Both the position numbers and the translations under genes were made by a program. This document shows positions 54,863 through 63,038 of a stretch of 64,000 nt of DNA, piece by piece. The notes beneath the pieces were generated by a model. The model was given only the letters and a program-made list of their open reading frames with translations, had not been told where the DNA came from and did no database searches. How positions within the stretch are numbered: the first letter of the stretch is position 1; each line of letters opens with the position of its first letter. This stretch comes from Cupriavidus malaysiensis (GTDB lineage Bacteria; Pseudomonadota; Gammaproteobacteria; Burkholderiales; Burkholderiaceae). The stretch spans positions 3,348,001-3,412,000 of the forward strand of contig NZ_CP017754.1 of assembly GCF_001854325.1 (NCBI RefSeq). Reading direction: 5' to 3'.

Positions 54863-55690
54863 TCAATGCGACATCAACAGCGGCACCTCGGCGTGCCGCA
54901 TCAATACCCGGGTGGCGCCCCCCATCACCAGTTCCCGCACACGCGAGTGGCCATAGCCACCGGCCACCAGCAGATCGGCGTGCAGATGGCCGACGGCGCG
55001 CAGCAGCGCGGGGCCGACCGCCTCCTGCGTCGGCACCGGCACCAGTTCGGCGCGGATCCCGTGCCGCGCCAGGTACGCGGCCAGTCCATCGCCCTGTGCC
55101 ACGCCGCGCCCCTCCGGATCGACCGAGACCAGGCTGATCCGCTGCGCGCGCCTGAGCAAGGGCAGCGCATCGGCGACCGCGCGGGCTGCCTCGCGCCGGC
55201 CATCCCAGGCCACCGCAACATGGCGCGCCTCGACGCGGCGCACCTGCGGCGGCAGCACCAGCACCGGCCGGCCGGCATTCAGCAGCACGTACTCGGCAGT
55301 CTGCGCCGCCAGCACCGGCGCCAGGTCGGGCACCGGCGGACGCGCCACCAGGATGATGTCGGCCAGCCGGCCCTGCAAGGCCAGAGCCCAGCCAGGATCC
55401 TCGGCCAGCAGCATGTGGGCACAGCTTAGGCCGGGCGCTGCCTGTGCCACGATGCGGCGCAGGCGTTCCTCGTCCGCCGCGCGGCGCTGCTGCTGGCGCT
55501 GCTCGGCCTGGGCGGCATAGCGGCCGGCTTCCTCACCCGCGCCCCGGAACGGATCGGGACGGAAACCCGTGGCCGTCACGCCGACCACGTGCCCATCGCC
55601 TCCCAGGGCAGCCAGTGCGGCCGCTGCCTCGATGCGCGCGTCGCCGCCCTCGTCGTCGCCCATTTCCACCAGCACCGTCTTGAAGTCCAT
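54863..55690 (-). CDS. Tandem universal stress protein
   Basis: This 275-residue protein has two Usp domains (about residues 1–145 and 155–275). The second has the nucleotide loop GGYGHSRVRELVMGGAT, close to the GxxG-x9-G[S/T] ATP-binding pattern of UspA/MJ0577, but with Gly-Ala-Thr after the last Gly. The first domain is more degenerate. Such two-domain proteins are common in anaerobiosis and stress regulons. It is divergent to the zinc alcohol dehydrogenase across 254 bases holding a perfect FNR/ANR box, so low-oxygen control is likely for one or both. It converges on yfiB. Confidence 0.88.
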   Translation of the reverse strand: MDFKTVLVEMGDDEGGDARIEAAAALAALGGDGHVVGVTATGFRPDPFRGAGEEAGRYAAQAEQRQQQRRAADEERLRRIVAQAAPGLSCAHMLLAEDPGWALALQGRLADIILVARPPVPDLAPVLAAQTAEYVLLNAGRPVLVLPPQVRRVEARHVAVAWDGRREAARAVADALPLLRRAQRISLVSVDPEGRGVAQGDGLAAYLARHGIRAELVPVPTQEAVGPALLRAVGHLHADLLVAGGYGHSRVRELVMGGATRVLMRHAEVPLLMSH

Positions 55691-55843
55691 GTCGCCACCT
55701 CTCGGATGAAGTATCGGCGTGTTGCGCAGATCGCCCGCGAGTCCGGCGGGCCGGTACCCCGATCATAGCGCCGGACCGGCCCGACCCAGCCCGGCCGCCC
55801 CACGCAAAGGGGGATAGCATGGCAAAGCGGCCGGCACAGCACC

Positions 55844-55884
55844 TTGATACCGATCAAGCAGCCTGGCCCGGTGCCCGCCATACT
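55844..55884 (+). promoter_or_regulatory. FNR/ANR box with class II -10 element
   Basis: TTGAT-ACCG-ATCAA (55844–55857) matches the FNR/ANR/DNR consensus perfectly. CATACT at 55879–55884 is centred 31 bases downstream, as expected for a class II site at -41.5, and gives a start near 55892, about 50 bases before the dehydrogenase ATG. The symmetric box might also serve the divergent universal stress gene. Confidence 0.8.
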
Positions 55885-55944
55885 GGATGCACGCCTGCGG
55901 CCCGTCCGCACCGATCCTGCCGTGCCCGCCGGGCATGAGCCGAC

Positions 55945-56967
55945 ATGTCCTCACCGGAGCCCGCCATGCCGCAAACCATGCGTGCCATGATCTTCGATGG
56001 CAGCAGCCCGCTGCTGCATCCGCGCGACGTACCGGTGCCGGAGCCGGGGCCGGGCGAACTGCGCATCGCCGTCAGTACCTGCGGCGTGTGCCGCACCGAC
56101 CTGCACGTGGTGGACGGCGACCTGCCGCACCCCAAGCCGGCACTGATCCCGGGGCACGAGATCGTCGGCCGGGTCGAGTCCCTGGGCAGCGGCGTCAGCG
56201 GCTTCCAGGCAGGACAGCGCGTGGGCGTGCCCTGGCTCGGCCATACCTGCGGGCACTGCCCGTTCTGCCTCGCCCAGCGCGAGAACCTGTGTGACGCGCC
56301 GCGATTCACCGGCTACACACGCGATGGCGGCTATGCGGAATATGCCATCGCCGACAGCCGCTATTGCTTCGCCCTGCCGGACGCCTATGACGATGAACAC
56401 GTGGCGCCGCTGCTGTGCGCCGGCCTGATCGGCTACCGCACCTTGCGCCTGGCCGGCGAAGCGGCGCGCCTCGGCATCTACGGCTTCGGCGCTGCCGCCC
56501 ACGTGGTCGCCCAGATCGCGGTCGCACAGGGGCGAGAGGTATTTGCCTTCACGCGCCCGGGGGACCAGGCCGCGCAGCAGCTCGCGCGCGAGACCGGTTG
56601 CCGCTGGGCGGGCGCCAGCGGCGAGGCGCCGCCCGCCGTCCTGGATGCCGCCCTGATCTTCGCACCGGTCGGCGCGCTGGTGCCGCTCGCCCTGGGCGCA
56701 GTGGCGAAGGGCGGCACGGTGGTCTGCGGGGGCATCCACATGAGCGACCTGCCGGCCTTCCCCTACCGCCTGCTGTGGGAGGAGCGGCGCCTGCTCTCCG
56801 TCGCCAACCTGACGCGGGCGGATGGCATCGACCTGATGCGGCTGGCCGCCGCCATCCCACTGCGCACCCACACCACGCTCTACCCGCTGGAGCAAGCCAA
56901 CGCGGCGCTGGCAGACCTGCGCGACGGCCGCCTTGCCGGCGCGGCCGTGCTGGACATCGGCCATTGA
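55945..56967 (+). CDS. Zinc-dependent alcohol dehydrogenase
   Basis: This 340-residue medium-chain dehydrogenase has catalytic zinc ligands in CGVCRTDLH (Cys49) and PGHE (His71) and the structural zinc set Cys102, Cys105, Cys108 and Cys116 in GHTCGHCPFCLAQRENLC. The Rossmann loop is unusual, GIYGFGAAAHVVAQIA. Family members oxidise primary alcohols with NAD. The upstream FNR-type box suggests a fermentative role. The divergent Usp gene would be coregulated. Its stop is 130 bases before the DosP-like gene, with a -10-like TATACT at 57029–57034 in between. Confidence 0.92.
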   Translation: MSSPEPAMPQTMRAMIFDGSSPLLHPRDVPVPEPGPGELRIAVSTCGVCRTDLHVVDGDLPHPKPALIPGHEIVGRVESLGSGVSGFQAGQRVGVPWLGHTCGHCPFCLAQRENLCDAPRFTGYTRDGGYAEYAIADSRYCFALPDAYDDEHVAPLLCAGLIGYRTLRLAGEAARLGIYGFGAAAHVVAQIAVAQGREVFAFTRPGDQAAQQLARETGCRWAGASGEAPPAVLDAALIFAPVGALVPLALGAVAKGGTVVCGGIHMSDLPAFPYRLLWEERRLLSVANLTRADGIDLMRLAAAIPLRTHTTLYPLEQANAALADLRDGRLAGAAVLDIGH

Positions 56968-57097
56968 GCCGACCGGCGCTCCGGCCCGGGACGAGTCCCG
57001 GCCATTCCCACCGGCCGTGCCCATGGCATATACTCGGCCGGCGCAGCCATGTCGCGGCGCAGGAATCCCAACGCAACCGTGCGGAGAACGGACCAAG

Positions 57098-59605
57098 ATG
57101 CAATGTCAGGCGCTAGGGCAAGCAGCGCTCGAACAGGCCGTCGACGCTGTGGTCGTGGTCGACGCCGAGGGGCGTGTGGTGCTCTTCAATGCCGCGGCGC
57201 AGGCCTTGTGGGAATGCATCCGTGCCGAAGCGATCGGCCGCGCCGCCGCGGAGCTGGGCCTGCCGCCCGAGGGTGGCAATGGCGCCGTGCCACCGGTGCT
57301 GCAGCGCCCGCCCCAGGACGGCGGCAGGCTCGCCGTTCGCCTGCATACCTCCCGCCTCGATAGCGGCGAGCTGGCCTATTTCGCCGCGCCCGACGACGGT
57401 GGCCGCGCGTCCGCCCTTTCCTCGGCCTATCTCGATCACGCCGGCAACCCTGTCCTGTTCCTCGACCTGGACGGCTATGTCAGCCACGTCAACCGCGCCT
57501 TCACCAGTGTCTTCGGACTGCAGCGCCACCAGGCGGTCGGGCGCCGCGCGCTGGACCTGATGCGCCCCGCCCGCACCAGCGAAGCGCATCTGGCGCAGAT
57601 GCTGGACGAACTCAGGCAGGGCACGATGCTGCACCGCGAAGCCCTGCTCGCCGACCGCCATGGCCGGCCCCGCTGGTTCGCCACGGCAATCAACCCGCTG
57701 CGGCAGGCCGACGGCGCGATCACGGGCGCCATCTGCACGCTGACGGACATCAGCGACACCAAATTGCGTGACACCATCCAGCGCAAGGCACTGGAGGCCT
57801 TGGCCAAGGACGTGTCCAGCGCAGAGATGATGGACAGCCTGTGCCGGCAGATCGAAGCGGTGTCCCCTGGGGTTCTGGTCAGCGTGGTCCGCATCGCCGA
57901 CGGCAGGCTGCGCACCCTGGCAGCCCCCGGACTGCCCGCGGCATGCGTGAGCCGGATCGACGGACTGGAGATCGGGCCGACGGTGGGCTCCTGCGGCACT
58001 GCCGCCCACTTCGGCAAGCCGGTGCTGGTCACCGACATCGCCAGCGACCCCTTGTGGGCCGCCTACCGGGACCTGGTCCTGCCGCACGGCCTGAAGGCCT
58101 GCTGGTCGACGCCGATCAAGACCTACGACGGTCAGGTCGCCGGCGTGTTCGCGCTGTATTTCCACGAATGCCGGGGTCCCGACGCGCTGCACCGCAGCCT
58201 GGTCGACGTGGGCACCTACCTGTGCGCGCTGGCGCTCGAACGCGACGCCGCGCGCGAACGCATCGAGCGCCTGGCCTACTACGATCCGCTGACCGGACTG
58301 CCCAACCGCCAGTTGCTGCTGGCACGCCTCGACGATGCGGTGGCGTCGGCACGAGCCACGGGGCAGGCGCTGGCCGTGCTGTTCATCGATATCGACGACT
58401 TCAAGCGGGTCAACGAAGCCGACGGGCATGCCATGGGCGACCGGGTGCTCGGCAACGTGGCGGCGCGCCTGGCCGGCGTGGTCGGCCAGGCCGGCACGAT
58501 CGGCCGCCTGGGCGGCGACGAATTCGGCGTGGTCCTGCCGGACCATGACCTGGCCCGCGCCAAGGCGCTGGCCGAGGCGCTGCTGGCTGCCCTGGCTGCG
58601 CCCCCCGCCGGCGGCGGGCAAGCCCTGCCCGCCTCGGCCAGCATCGGCGCCAGCGCGCTCAGCGGCAGCGGTTGCGACGGCCCGACCCTGCTCAAGCAGG
58701 CAGACCTGGCCATGTACCAGGCCAAGAAGGGTGGCGGCCACCAGATCGGCATCTACGATGTGGCGGTGGCGCGGCGCCTGGCCGAGCATCGTGAGCTGGC
58801 CACCGAGCTGCGCGCCGCGCTGGCAAACGGCACGCTGCAGCAGTACTACCAGCCGCAGATACGGCTGGCCGACGGCCGGCTGTGCGCCGTCGAGGCACTG
58901 GCGCGCTGGTTCCACCCGCAACGGGGAGAGATCACGCCCTCCCGCTTCATCCCGCTGGCCGAGGAGGAGGGCCTGATCACCGCGCTGGGCAAGTGGGCGA
59001 TCGAGGCCGCCTGCGCACAGCTGGCGCAGTGGCGCGCGGCCGGCGTCGGCGTACCGCGCATCTCAGTCAACCTGTCGCCGATCGACCTGCGCGATCCCGC
59101 GCTGCCCGGCCGCATCGAGCAGACCCTGGCGCGTCACGGGCTGGTGCCGGCGGACCTGATCATCGAGATCACGGAAAGCGTATTCCTCGAGCATTCGGCC
59201 GGCACCGGTGCCAGCGTCGCGGCCCTGCGGCGGCTCGGCGTCCCGCTCTCGATCGACGACTTCGGCACCGGCTTCTCGACGCTGAGCCGGCTGATGCGCC
59301 TGCCGGTGGACGAGATCAAGCTGGACCGCTCCTTCCTTGTCTCGCTGGAAACGAGCGCGGAAGCCCGCACGCTGGTGGAAGCCGTGATCCGCATCGGACG
59401 CAGCCTCGACCTGACCGTGGTGGCGGAGGGTGTCAGCAGCACCTTCCAGCACCGCTTTCTGGCCACCCACGGTTGCCAGGTCGGGCAAGGCTTCCTGTTC
59501 TCGCGCGCGGTTCCGGCCACTGCGGTGGCGGCATGGCCTGCCCAGTGGCCGCTCGCCGACCCTGGCGCGGATGCGGGCGCAAGCGACGCCGCACGCTGCG
59601 GCTAG
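57098..59605 (+). CDS. DosP-like PAS–PAS–GAF–GGDEF–EAL protein
   Basis: This 835-residue cytoplasmic protein has two PAS domains (about residues 5–95 and 100–225), a GAF domain (about 240–395), a GGDEF domain with intact RLGGDEF (GGDEF from residue 472) but no RxxD inhibitory site, and an EAL phosphodiesterase domain (EAL from 599, then IEITES, DDFGTGFSTL and KLDRSF, VAEGV). Order and EAL sequence resemble E. coli DosP, the oxygen-sensing phosphodiesterase. The first PAS is short and lacks the haem-ligand segment of DosP, so oxygen sensing by haem is unlikely. It most likely degrades c-di-GMP. A weak GGA ribosome site precedes the ATG. Confidence 0.9.
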   Translation: MQCQALGQAALEQAVDAVVVVDAEGRVVLFNAAAQALWECIRAEAIGRAAAELGLPPEGGNGAVPPVLQRPPQDGGRLAVRLHTSRLDSGELAYFAAPDDGGRASALSSAYLDHAGNPVLFLDLDGYVSHVNRAFTSVFGLQRHQAVGRRALDLMRPARTSEAHLAQMLDELRQGTMLHREALLADRHGRPRWFATAINPLRQADGAITGAICTLTDISDTKLRDTIQRKALEALAKDVSSAEMMDSLCRQIEAVSPGVLVSVVRIADGRLRTLAAPGLPAACVSRIDGLEIGPTVGSCGTAAHFGKPVLVTDIASDPLWAAYRDLVLPHGLKACWSTPIKTYDGQVAGVFALYFHECRGPDALHRSLVDVGTYLCALALERDAARERIERLAYYDPLTGLPNRQLLLARLDDAVASARATGQALAVLFIDIDDFKRVNEADGHAMGDRVLGNVAARLAGVVGQAGTIGRLGGDEFGVVLPDHDLARAKALAEALLAALAAPPAGGGQALPASASIGASALSGSGCDGPTLLKQADLAMYQAKKGGGHQIGIYDVAVARRLAEHRELATELRAALANGTLQQYYQPQIRLADGRLCAVEALARWFHPQRGEITPSRFIPLAEEEGLITALGKWAIEAACAQLAQWRAAGVGVPRISVNLSPIDLRDPALPGRIEQTLARHGLVPADLIIEITESVFLEHSAGTGASVAALRRLGVPLSIDDFGTGFSTLSRLMRLPVDEIKLDRSFLVSLETSAEARTLVEAVIRIGRSLDLTVVAEGVSSTFQHRFLATHGCQVGQGFLFSRAVPATAVAAWPAQWPLADPGADAGASDAARCG

Positions 59606-59880
59606 GCAGACAGCGGCCCGAACAAGCCGCACTCCAGGTCGCTTTCGAACTGCTCCAGCCAGGTACCGGGCGGATCGTCCTCGTAGACGCTCTGTGCCTC
59701 CGTGCCGGCACGCTTGACCGAGACCTTGCGCGTGGCCACGCTGGCATCGCTGCCGGCACCTGCGTCACGCGTCTCGTCCGTCACCTCGAAATCGCCCGGC
59801 GCCAGACCTACGCGCTTGCAGATCTCCGCCATCTGCTCCCGTTCCGCGACCGGGAAATCCTGAATCTGACGCTTGATCAT
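59602..59880 (-). CDS. Small hypothetical protein (92 residues)
   Basis: The product starts MIKRQIQDFPVAEREQMAEI and has an acidic second half; no membrane segment or known motif is recognised. AGGGGG lies about 7 bases before the ATG, which supports translation. Its stop and that of the convergent GGDEF–EAL gene share a CTAG tetranucleotide, a 4-base overlap. Function unknown. Confidence 0.65.
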   Translation of the reverse strand: MIKRQIQDFPVAEREQMAEICKRVGLAPGDFEVTDETRDAGAGSDASVATRKVSVKRAGTEAQSVYEDDPPGTWLEQFESDLECGLFGPLSA

Positions 59881-60115
59881 CACTCGCCCCCTAATCTCAA
59901 CGGACGGGCCGCATCGGACAGGACCGGCACCGGTGCCCGCCGCCGGCACCGCGCGGACTCGGCCGCTCACATGCACGCGGCCGCGCCCCTTGCCCGATGA
60001 GTCTACTCCCGGCTAAGAATCGGTGCTGCGCAAGCAGCCTATACTGGCTTGGCCGGCCCCTCGCCGGCAACCCGTCCGTTTCGCATACCTGCCACCTTGC
60101 TCATGGAGGTCAACC

Positions 60116-60772
60116 ATGTCGATCCGCATCGGCGACGAAGCCCCCGACTTCACCGCAGACACCACCGAAGGCCAAATCCGCTTCCATGACTGGATCGGCG
60201 ACAAATGGGCGATCCTGTTCTCCCACCCGAAAGACTTCACGCCGGTCTGCACCACCGAGCTGGGCTATATGGCGCGCCTCAAGCCGGAGTTCGACAAGCG
60301 CGGCACCAAGATCATCGGCCTCAGCATCGACCCGGTATCCGATCACCAGCGCTGGGTGCAGGACATCGAGCAGACCCAGGGCCACGCGGTCAACTACCCG
60401 CTGATCGGCGACGCCGACCTGACCGTCGCCAAGCTCTACGACATGATCCACCCCAACGCCAGCGGCGGCGGACCGCGCACGGCAGTGGACAACGCCACGG
60501 TACGTTCCGTCTTCATCGTCGGCCCGGACAAGAAGGTCAAGGCGATGCTGGTCTACCCGATGAGCGCGGGGCGCAACTTCGACGAAGTGCTGCGCCTGCT
60601 CGACGCCCTTCAGCTCAACGCGCGCCACACCGTGGCCACGCCCGTGAACTGGCGGCCCGGCGACGACGTGATCATCCCGACCTCGGTTTCCGATGAGGAC
60701 GCCAAGAAGAAGTACCCGCAAGGCTTCCGCACCCTGAAACCCTATCTGCGCGTAGTGGCCGAACCGAAATGA
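60116..60772 (+). CDS. 1-Cys peroxiredoxin (Prx6 type)
   Basis: This 218-residue thiol peroxidase reduces hydrogen peroxide and organic peroxides. The peroxidatic cysteine is Cys45 in KDFTPVCTTELG. The extended C-terminal region (VATPVNWRPGDDVIIP) marks the Prx6/1-Cys subfamily, and no resolving Cys is present elsewhere in the protein. GGAGG lies 6 bases before the ATG and TATACT (60040–60045) is a possible -10. The next gene starts inside its stop codon (ATGA). Confidence 0.94.
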   Translation: MSIRIGDEAPDFTADTTEGQIRFHDWIGDKWAILFSHPKDFTPVCTTELGYMARLKPEFDKRGTKIIGLSIDPVSDHQRWVQDIEQTQGHAVNYPLIGDADLTVAKLYDMIHPNASGGGPRTAVDNATVRSVFIVGPDKKVKAMLVYPMSAGRNFDEVLRLLDALQLNARHTVATPVNWRPGDDVIIPTSVSDEDAKKKYPQGFRTLKPYLRVVAEPK

Positions 60773-61089
60773 GCACGCAGGACGGCCCCCGGCGCGTACG
60801 GGAAACACGTGTCTCGGCAACGCTACCCGCCACCGACATCGAGTGGCTGCACCGCTCGCTGCCGGACGGTGGCTCCCAGTGGGGCCTGAGCCTCACCCTC
60901 CAGGCCGACGAGCGAGCGATGGAGCGCTGGCTGCGCGGCGTAGCCGTGCCGGCCGGCGCGCACGCGGTGGAAGGCTGGTTGCTGGCCCCATGGACGATCT
61001 GGGCAACCTGGACGGCGTGGGCGCCGTGGCTGGCCTGGCATCCCCTGCTGGCGATGGTGCTGCACGCGGCGCCGCGCCCGCGCGTTTGA
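60769..61089 (+). CDS. Tryptophan-ladder hypothetical protein coupled to peroxiredoxin
   Basis: This 106-residue protein is not a family I know. Its C-terminal third has six tryptophans at every third residue, WTIWATWTAWAPWLAW, with one more just before, then a hydrophobic end. The first 70 residues are ordinary, with a mild ATLPATDIEWLHRSLPDGG stretch. The start overlaps the peroxiredoxin stop by four bases, so translation is coupled, and base use matches its neighbours, which argues for a true gene. The ladder may be a membrane-contact or PPII-like segment. Confidence 0.7.
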   Translation: MSTQDGPRRVRETRVSATLPATDIEWLHRSLPDGGSQWGLSLTLQADERAMERWLRGVAVPAGAHAVEGWLLAPWTIWATWTAWAPWLAWHPLLAMVLHAAPRPRV

Positions 61090-61135
61090 TCCGGCCCTCC
61101 TGCCGTAGGCGCTGTCGATCGGCGGTGCTTTTCGC

Positions 61136-61166
61136 ATGACACAATGGACTATCGACTATCGCGCGC
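61136..61166 (+). pseudogene. Possible N-terminal fragment of a RelE toxin
   Basis: An ATG here begins MTQWTIDYR, which resembles the start of RelE-family toxins (the common pattern is Met, then Trp-Thr-Ile-Glu/Asp-Tyr). The reading then loses all similarity at 61159–61166, exactly where an 8-base repeat begins. The remainder of a RelE domain lies on the same strand 800 bases downstream. The match is short, so this is tentative. Confidence 0.4.
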
Positions 61167-61967
61167 CAGCCGGGTTCGGCAGCCGCGCGATACGCTCCCG
61201 CATCGCCTGCGCCGAGCCTATCTGGTGGAACAGCGGACCGCCTGGCGCGAAACTGTCGGCGCTGGCGCGGCCGCCCACCACGACCGGCTCGAAACCTGCA
61301 TCGCGCACGAGTTGCTTGGCCACGCGCAGCGCCTGCGGGTCATCGCCTGCGATCGGCACCGCCACCGGCTCGCCGGCATGGTGGCTTTCGCTGGCGAAGG
61401 CAGCCGCCGCCATGAAATTGAAGGCGCGTACCACCCCGGGCGCCGGGCAGGAATCGCGCGGTCGTGATGCCGATGCCGTCACGCAGCGCCAGCGCACCAG
61501 CATTGCCGTCGCGCTCGCGAAAGGCATTGGTCGCATCTATCACCACCTTGCCCGACAGGGCCCGCCCATAGTCCCGGGGCGATCTCGGGCAGCGCCTTGT
61601 ACGGCACCGCCAGCAAGACCACGTCCGCAAAGGCGATGGCCTGTGCCACGGAGCCTGCCTGCGCCAGCGGGCGCAATTCGTCAGGATGACGCGACGAGAA
61701 CAGCACTGGATGGCCGGCCTGCACCCACAAGCCGCCGATGGTGCCACCGATATGGCCGGCACCGATGACGCCCACCGGCTGCATGCGTGCGGCACCGGGT
61801 TGCGCGCGCAGCCCCTGCGCCCGCCGGCCCAGAGCAGCCAGGGCCGCCGCGGCGGCAAACCCGGCCAGCCAGCCGCGCCGGCCCGGATCGACAGCACCAG
61901 TCTCGCGCGCGACCCGCTCGAATCTGAGACGCGGCGAGTAGCTGGCCTCGCGCGCAAAGATCAGCAC
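61156..61967 (-). pseudogene. NAD(P)-binding (F420-dependent-type) oxidoreductase, frameshifted twice
   Basis: A gene of the NADP-dependent F420-oxidoreductase family is split over three frames. The N-terminal part has a twin-arginine-like leader (GRRGWLAGFAAAAALAALG) and the dinucleotide loop VGVIGAGHIGGTIGGLWV; the middle reads RALSGKVVIDATNAF; the C-terminal part reads VVRAFNFMAAAAF and ends RIARLPNPAGAR. One extra base in a run of four (61577–61580) joins the first two parts and one in another run (61434–61437) joins the last two. Removing both gives a continuous protein. It could be a real pseudogene or sequence error. Confidence 0.8.
61159..61955. repeat. 8-base direct repeat flanking the oxidoreductase segment
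   Basis: TCGCGCGC occurs at 61159–61166 and again at 61948–61955, 789 bases apart. The positions coincide with the break in the putative toxin gene, as a target-site duplication would. The repeat is low in complexity, so chance is not excluded. Confidence 0.45.
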
Positions 61968-62195
61968 CGGCCGCAGGGCGCGGCCCTTGCCCGGAACGTG
62001 GCGGCCACGATCATGGCGAAAATCGAAGCGCTGGCGGCGGCCCCCTACGGGCCGAACCCTGACGCCAAGAAGCTGGCCGGCATCGAGGGATACCGGCTGC
62101 GCGTGGGCGATTGGCGCGTGCTATACCGAATCGAGGACGGCCGACTGGTGATCGTCGTGCTGGCAATCAATCCGCGCGGAGGCGCATACAAATGA
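61968..62195 (+). pseudogene. RelE/ParE-family toxin, N-terminally broken
   Basis: The frame contains most of a RelE domain: LARNVAATIMAKIEALAAAP, KKLAGIEGYRLRVGDWRVLY and DGRLVIVVLAINPRGGAYK, with the Arg and Tyr residues of the RelE core. The first strand is absent. The only internal start, ATG 62013, would give 60 residues, too short for a complete toxin. The antitoxin start overlaps its stop by four bases (ATGA), the usual toxin-first arrangement. Inactivity is inferred, not shown. Confidence 0.75.
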
Positions 62196-62566
62196 TCGAC
62201 ATCCAATTCATCGAACGCGACGGCCACCGCGAATATGCGGTGGTGCCCATCGAGATCTGGGACAAGGTCAAAGACCTGATCGAGGATCTGGACGATGCCG
62301 CTATGCTGAAGCAAGCGATGGCGGAAGACGATGGCACCCGCATTCCGCATGCTGTACTCAAGGCCGAACTGGCGGGCGACCATCCGATCAAGGCATGGCG
62401 CGAGCACCGAGGCATCACGCAGGAGGCGCTCGCCTCGGCCGCCGGCATCAGCAAGCCCTACTTGAGCCAGATGGAAAACCGGAAGCGCGATGGAAGCGTC
62501 GACGTGCTGCAGAAGCTGGCCGCCGCGCTGGAGGTGCAGATGGACCTGCTGGTCGAGCTGGCCTGA
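62192..62566 (+). CDS. XRE-family antitoxin of the RelE module
   Basis: This 124-residue protein has an N-terminal antitoxin-like region (MIDIQFIERDGHREYAVVP) and a C-terminal helix-turn-helix of the XRE/Cro type (about residues 68–115; ITQEALASAAGISKPYLSQM). It should bind its own promoter and neutralise the RelE toxin encoded just before it. Layout toxin–antitoxin with coupled translation fits HigBA-like modules. The gene is intact although its partner seems broken. It lies beside an integrase remnant, suggesting transfer. Confidence 0.85.
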   Translation: MIDIQFIERDGHREYAVVPIEIWDKVKDLIEDLDDAAMLKQAMAEDDGTRIPHAVLKAELAGDHPIKAWREHRGITQEALASAAGISKPYLSQMENRKRDGSVDVLQKLAAALEVQMDLLVELA

Positions 62567-62678
62567 GCGAGCAAAAAAGGATTCGCCGGCTCCTGGGAAA
62601 CCCAAGGTCGCTTATCGACCCATTGCGGTCCTGGGCTTTGGTCGATCTCGTCGCCCCAAAGCAGTCGCCTAACGATGA

Positions 62679-62950
62679 AATCCAGCGGAGCCATGCGGCC
62701 AGGGCTACGTCAACGAGGAGAGCGGCCGCGCCGGCGGGTGGGAATCGCTTGGGCGGAACTTCATGGAGCGGGGGATAGCGGAGACGGACGTCACAGTGCC
62801 CTTCAACGAGCACGACATCCGCGCCAAGGCGGCGAACGACGCCGAAGACCTTGAGCACGCGCGAGCCCTGATGTCTCACGCGAGCACGGCGACGACCAAG
62901 CGGGTGTACCGGCGGAAACCGGAGGTGGTGGCCCCGCTGCAGGCAAACAA
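62679..62950 (+). pseudogene. C-terminal remnant of a tyrosine integrase
   Basis: The open frame reads GYVNEESGRAGGWESLGRNF, then FNEHDIRAKAANDAEDLEHA, LMSHASTATTKRVYRRKPE, which match the end of phage/island integrases, including His-x-x-Arg and the active-site Tyr in RVYRRKPE. The first about 250 residues are missing and the frame is closed by TAA/TGA at 62670–62678. It runs past its natural end into the terminator of tRNA-Ser. It points towards the tRNA gene, the usual landing site for such elements. Confidence 0.75.
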
Positions 62951-62988
62951 AAAGGGCTTGGGTCACGTTTCCATGACCCAAGCCCTTT
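62944..62988 (-). terminator. Terminator of tRNA-Ser
   Basis: A 15-bp perfect stem (AAAGGGCTTGGGTCA 62951–62965 with its complement 62974–62988, 8-base loop) is followed on the minus strand by TTTTTGTTTG. It lies about 50 bases after the tRNA 3' end and is a strong intrinsic terminator. Confidence 0.9.
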
Positions 62989-63038
62989 GCTATGACCCAG
63001 CGGTTAGTGCAACCACCCGCTAAGCCTTACGTATTCAG

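Noticed and set aside
61136..61768. Plus-strand frame continuing from MTQWTIDYR through the oxidoreductase region
   Set aside because: After about nine residues it is the antisense of the oxidoreductase and shows no domain.
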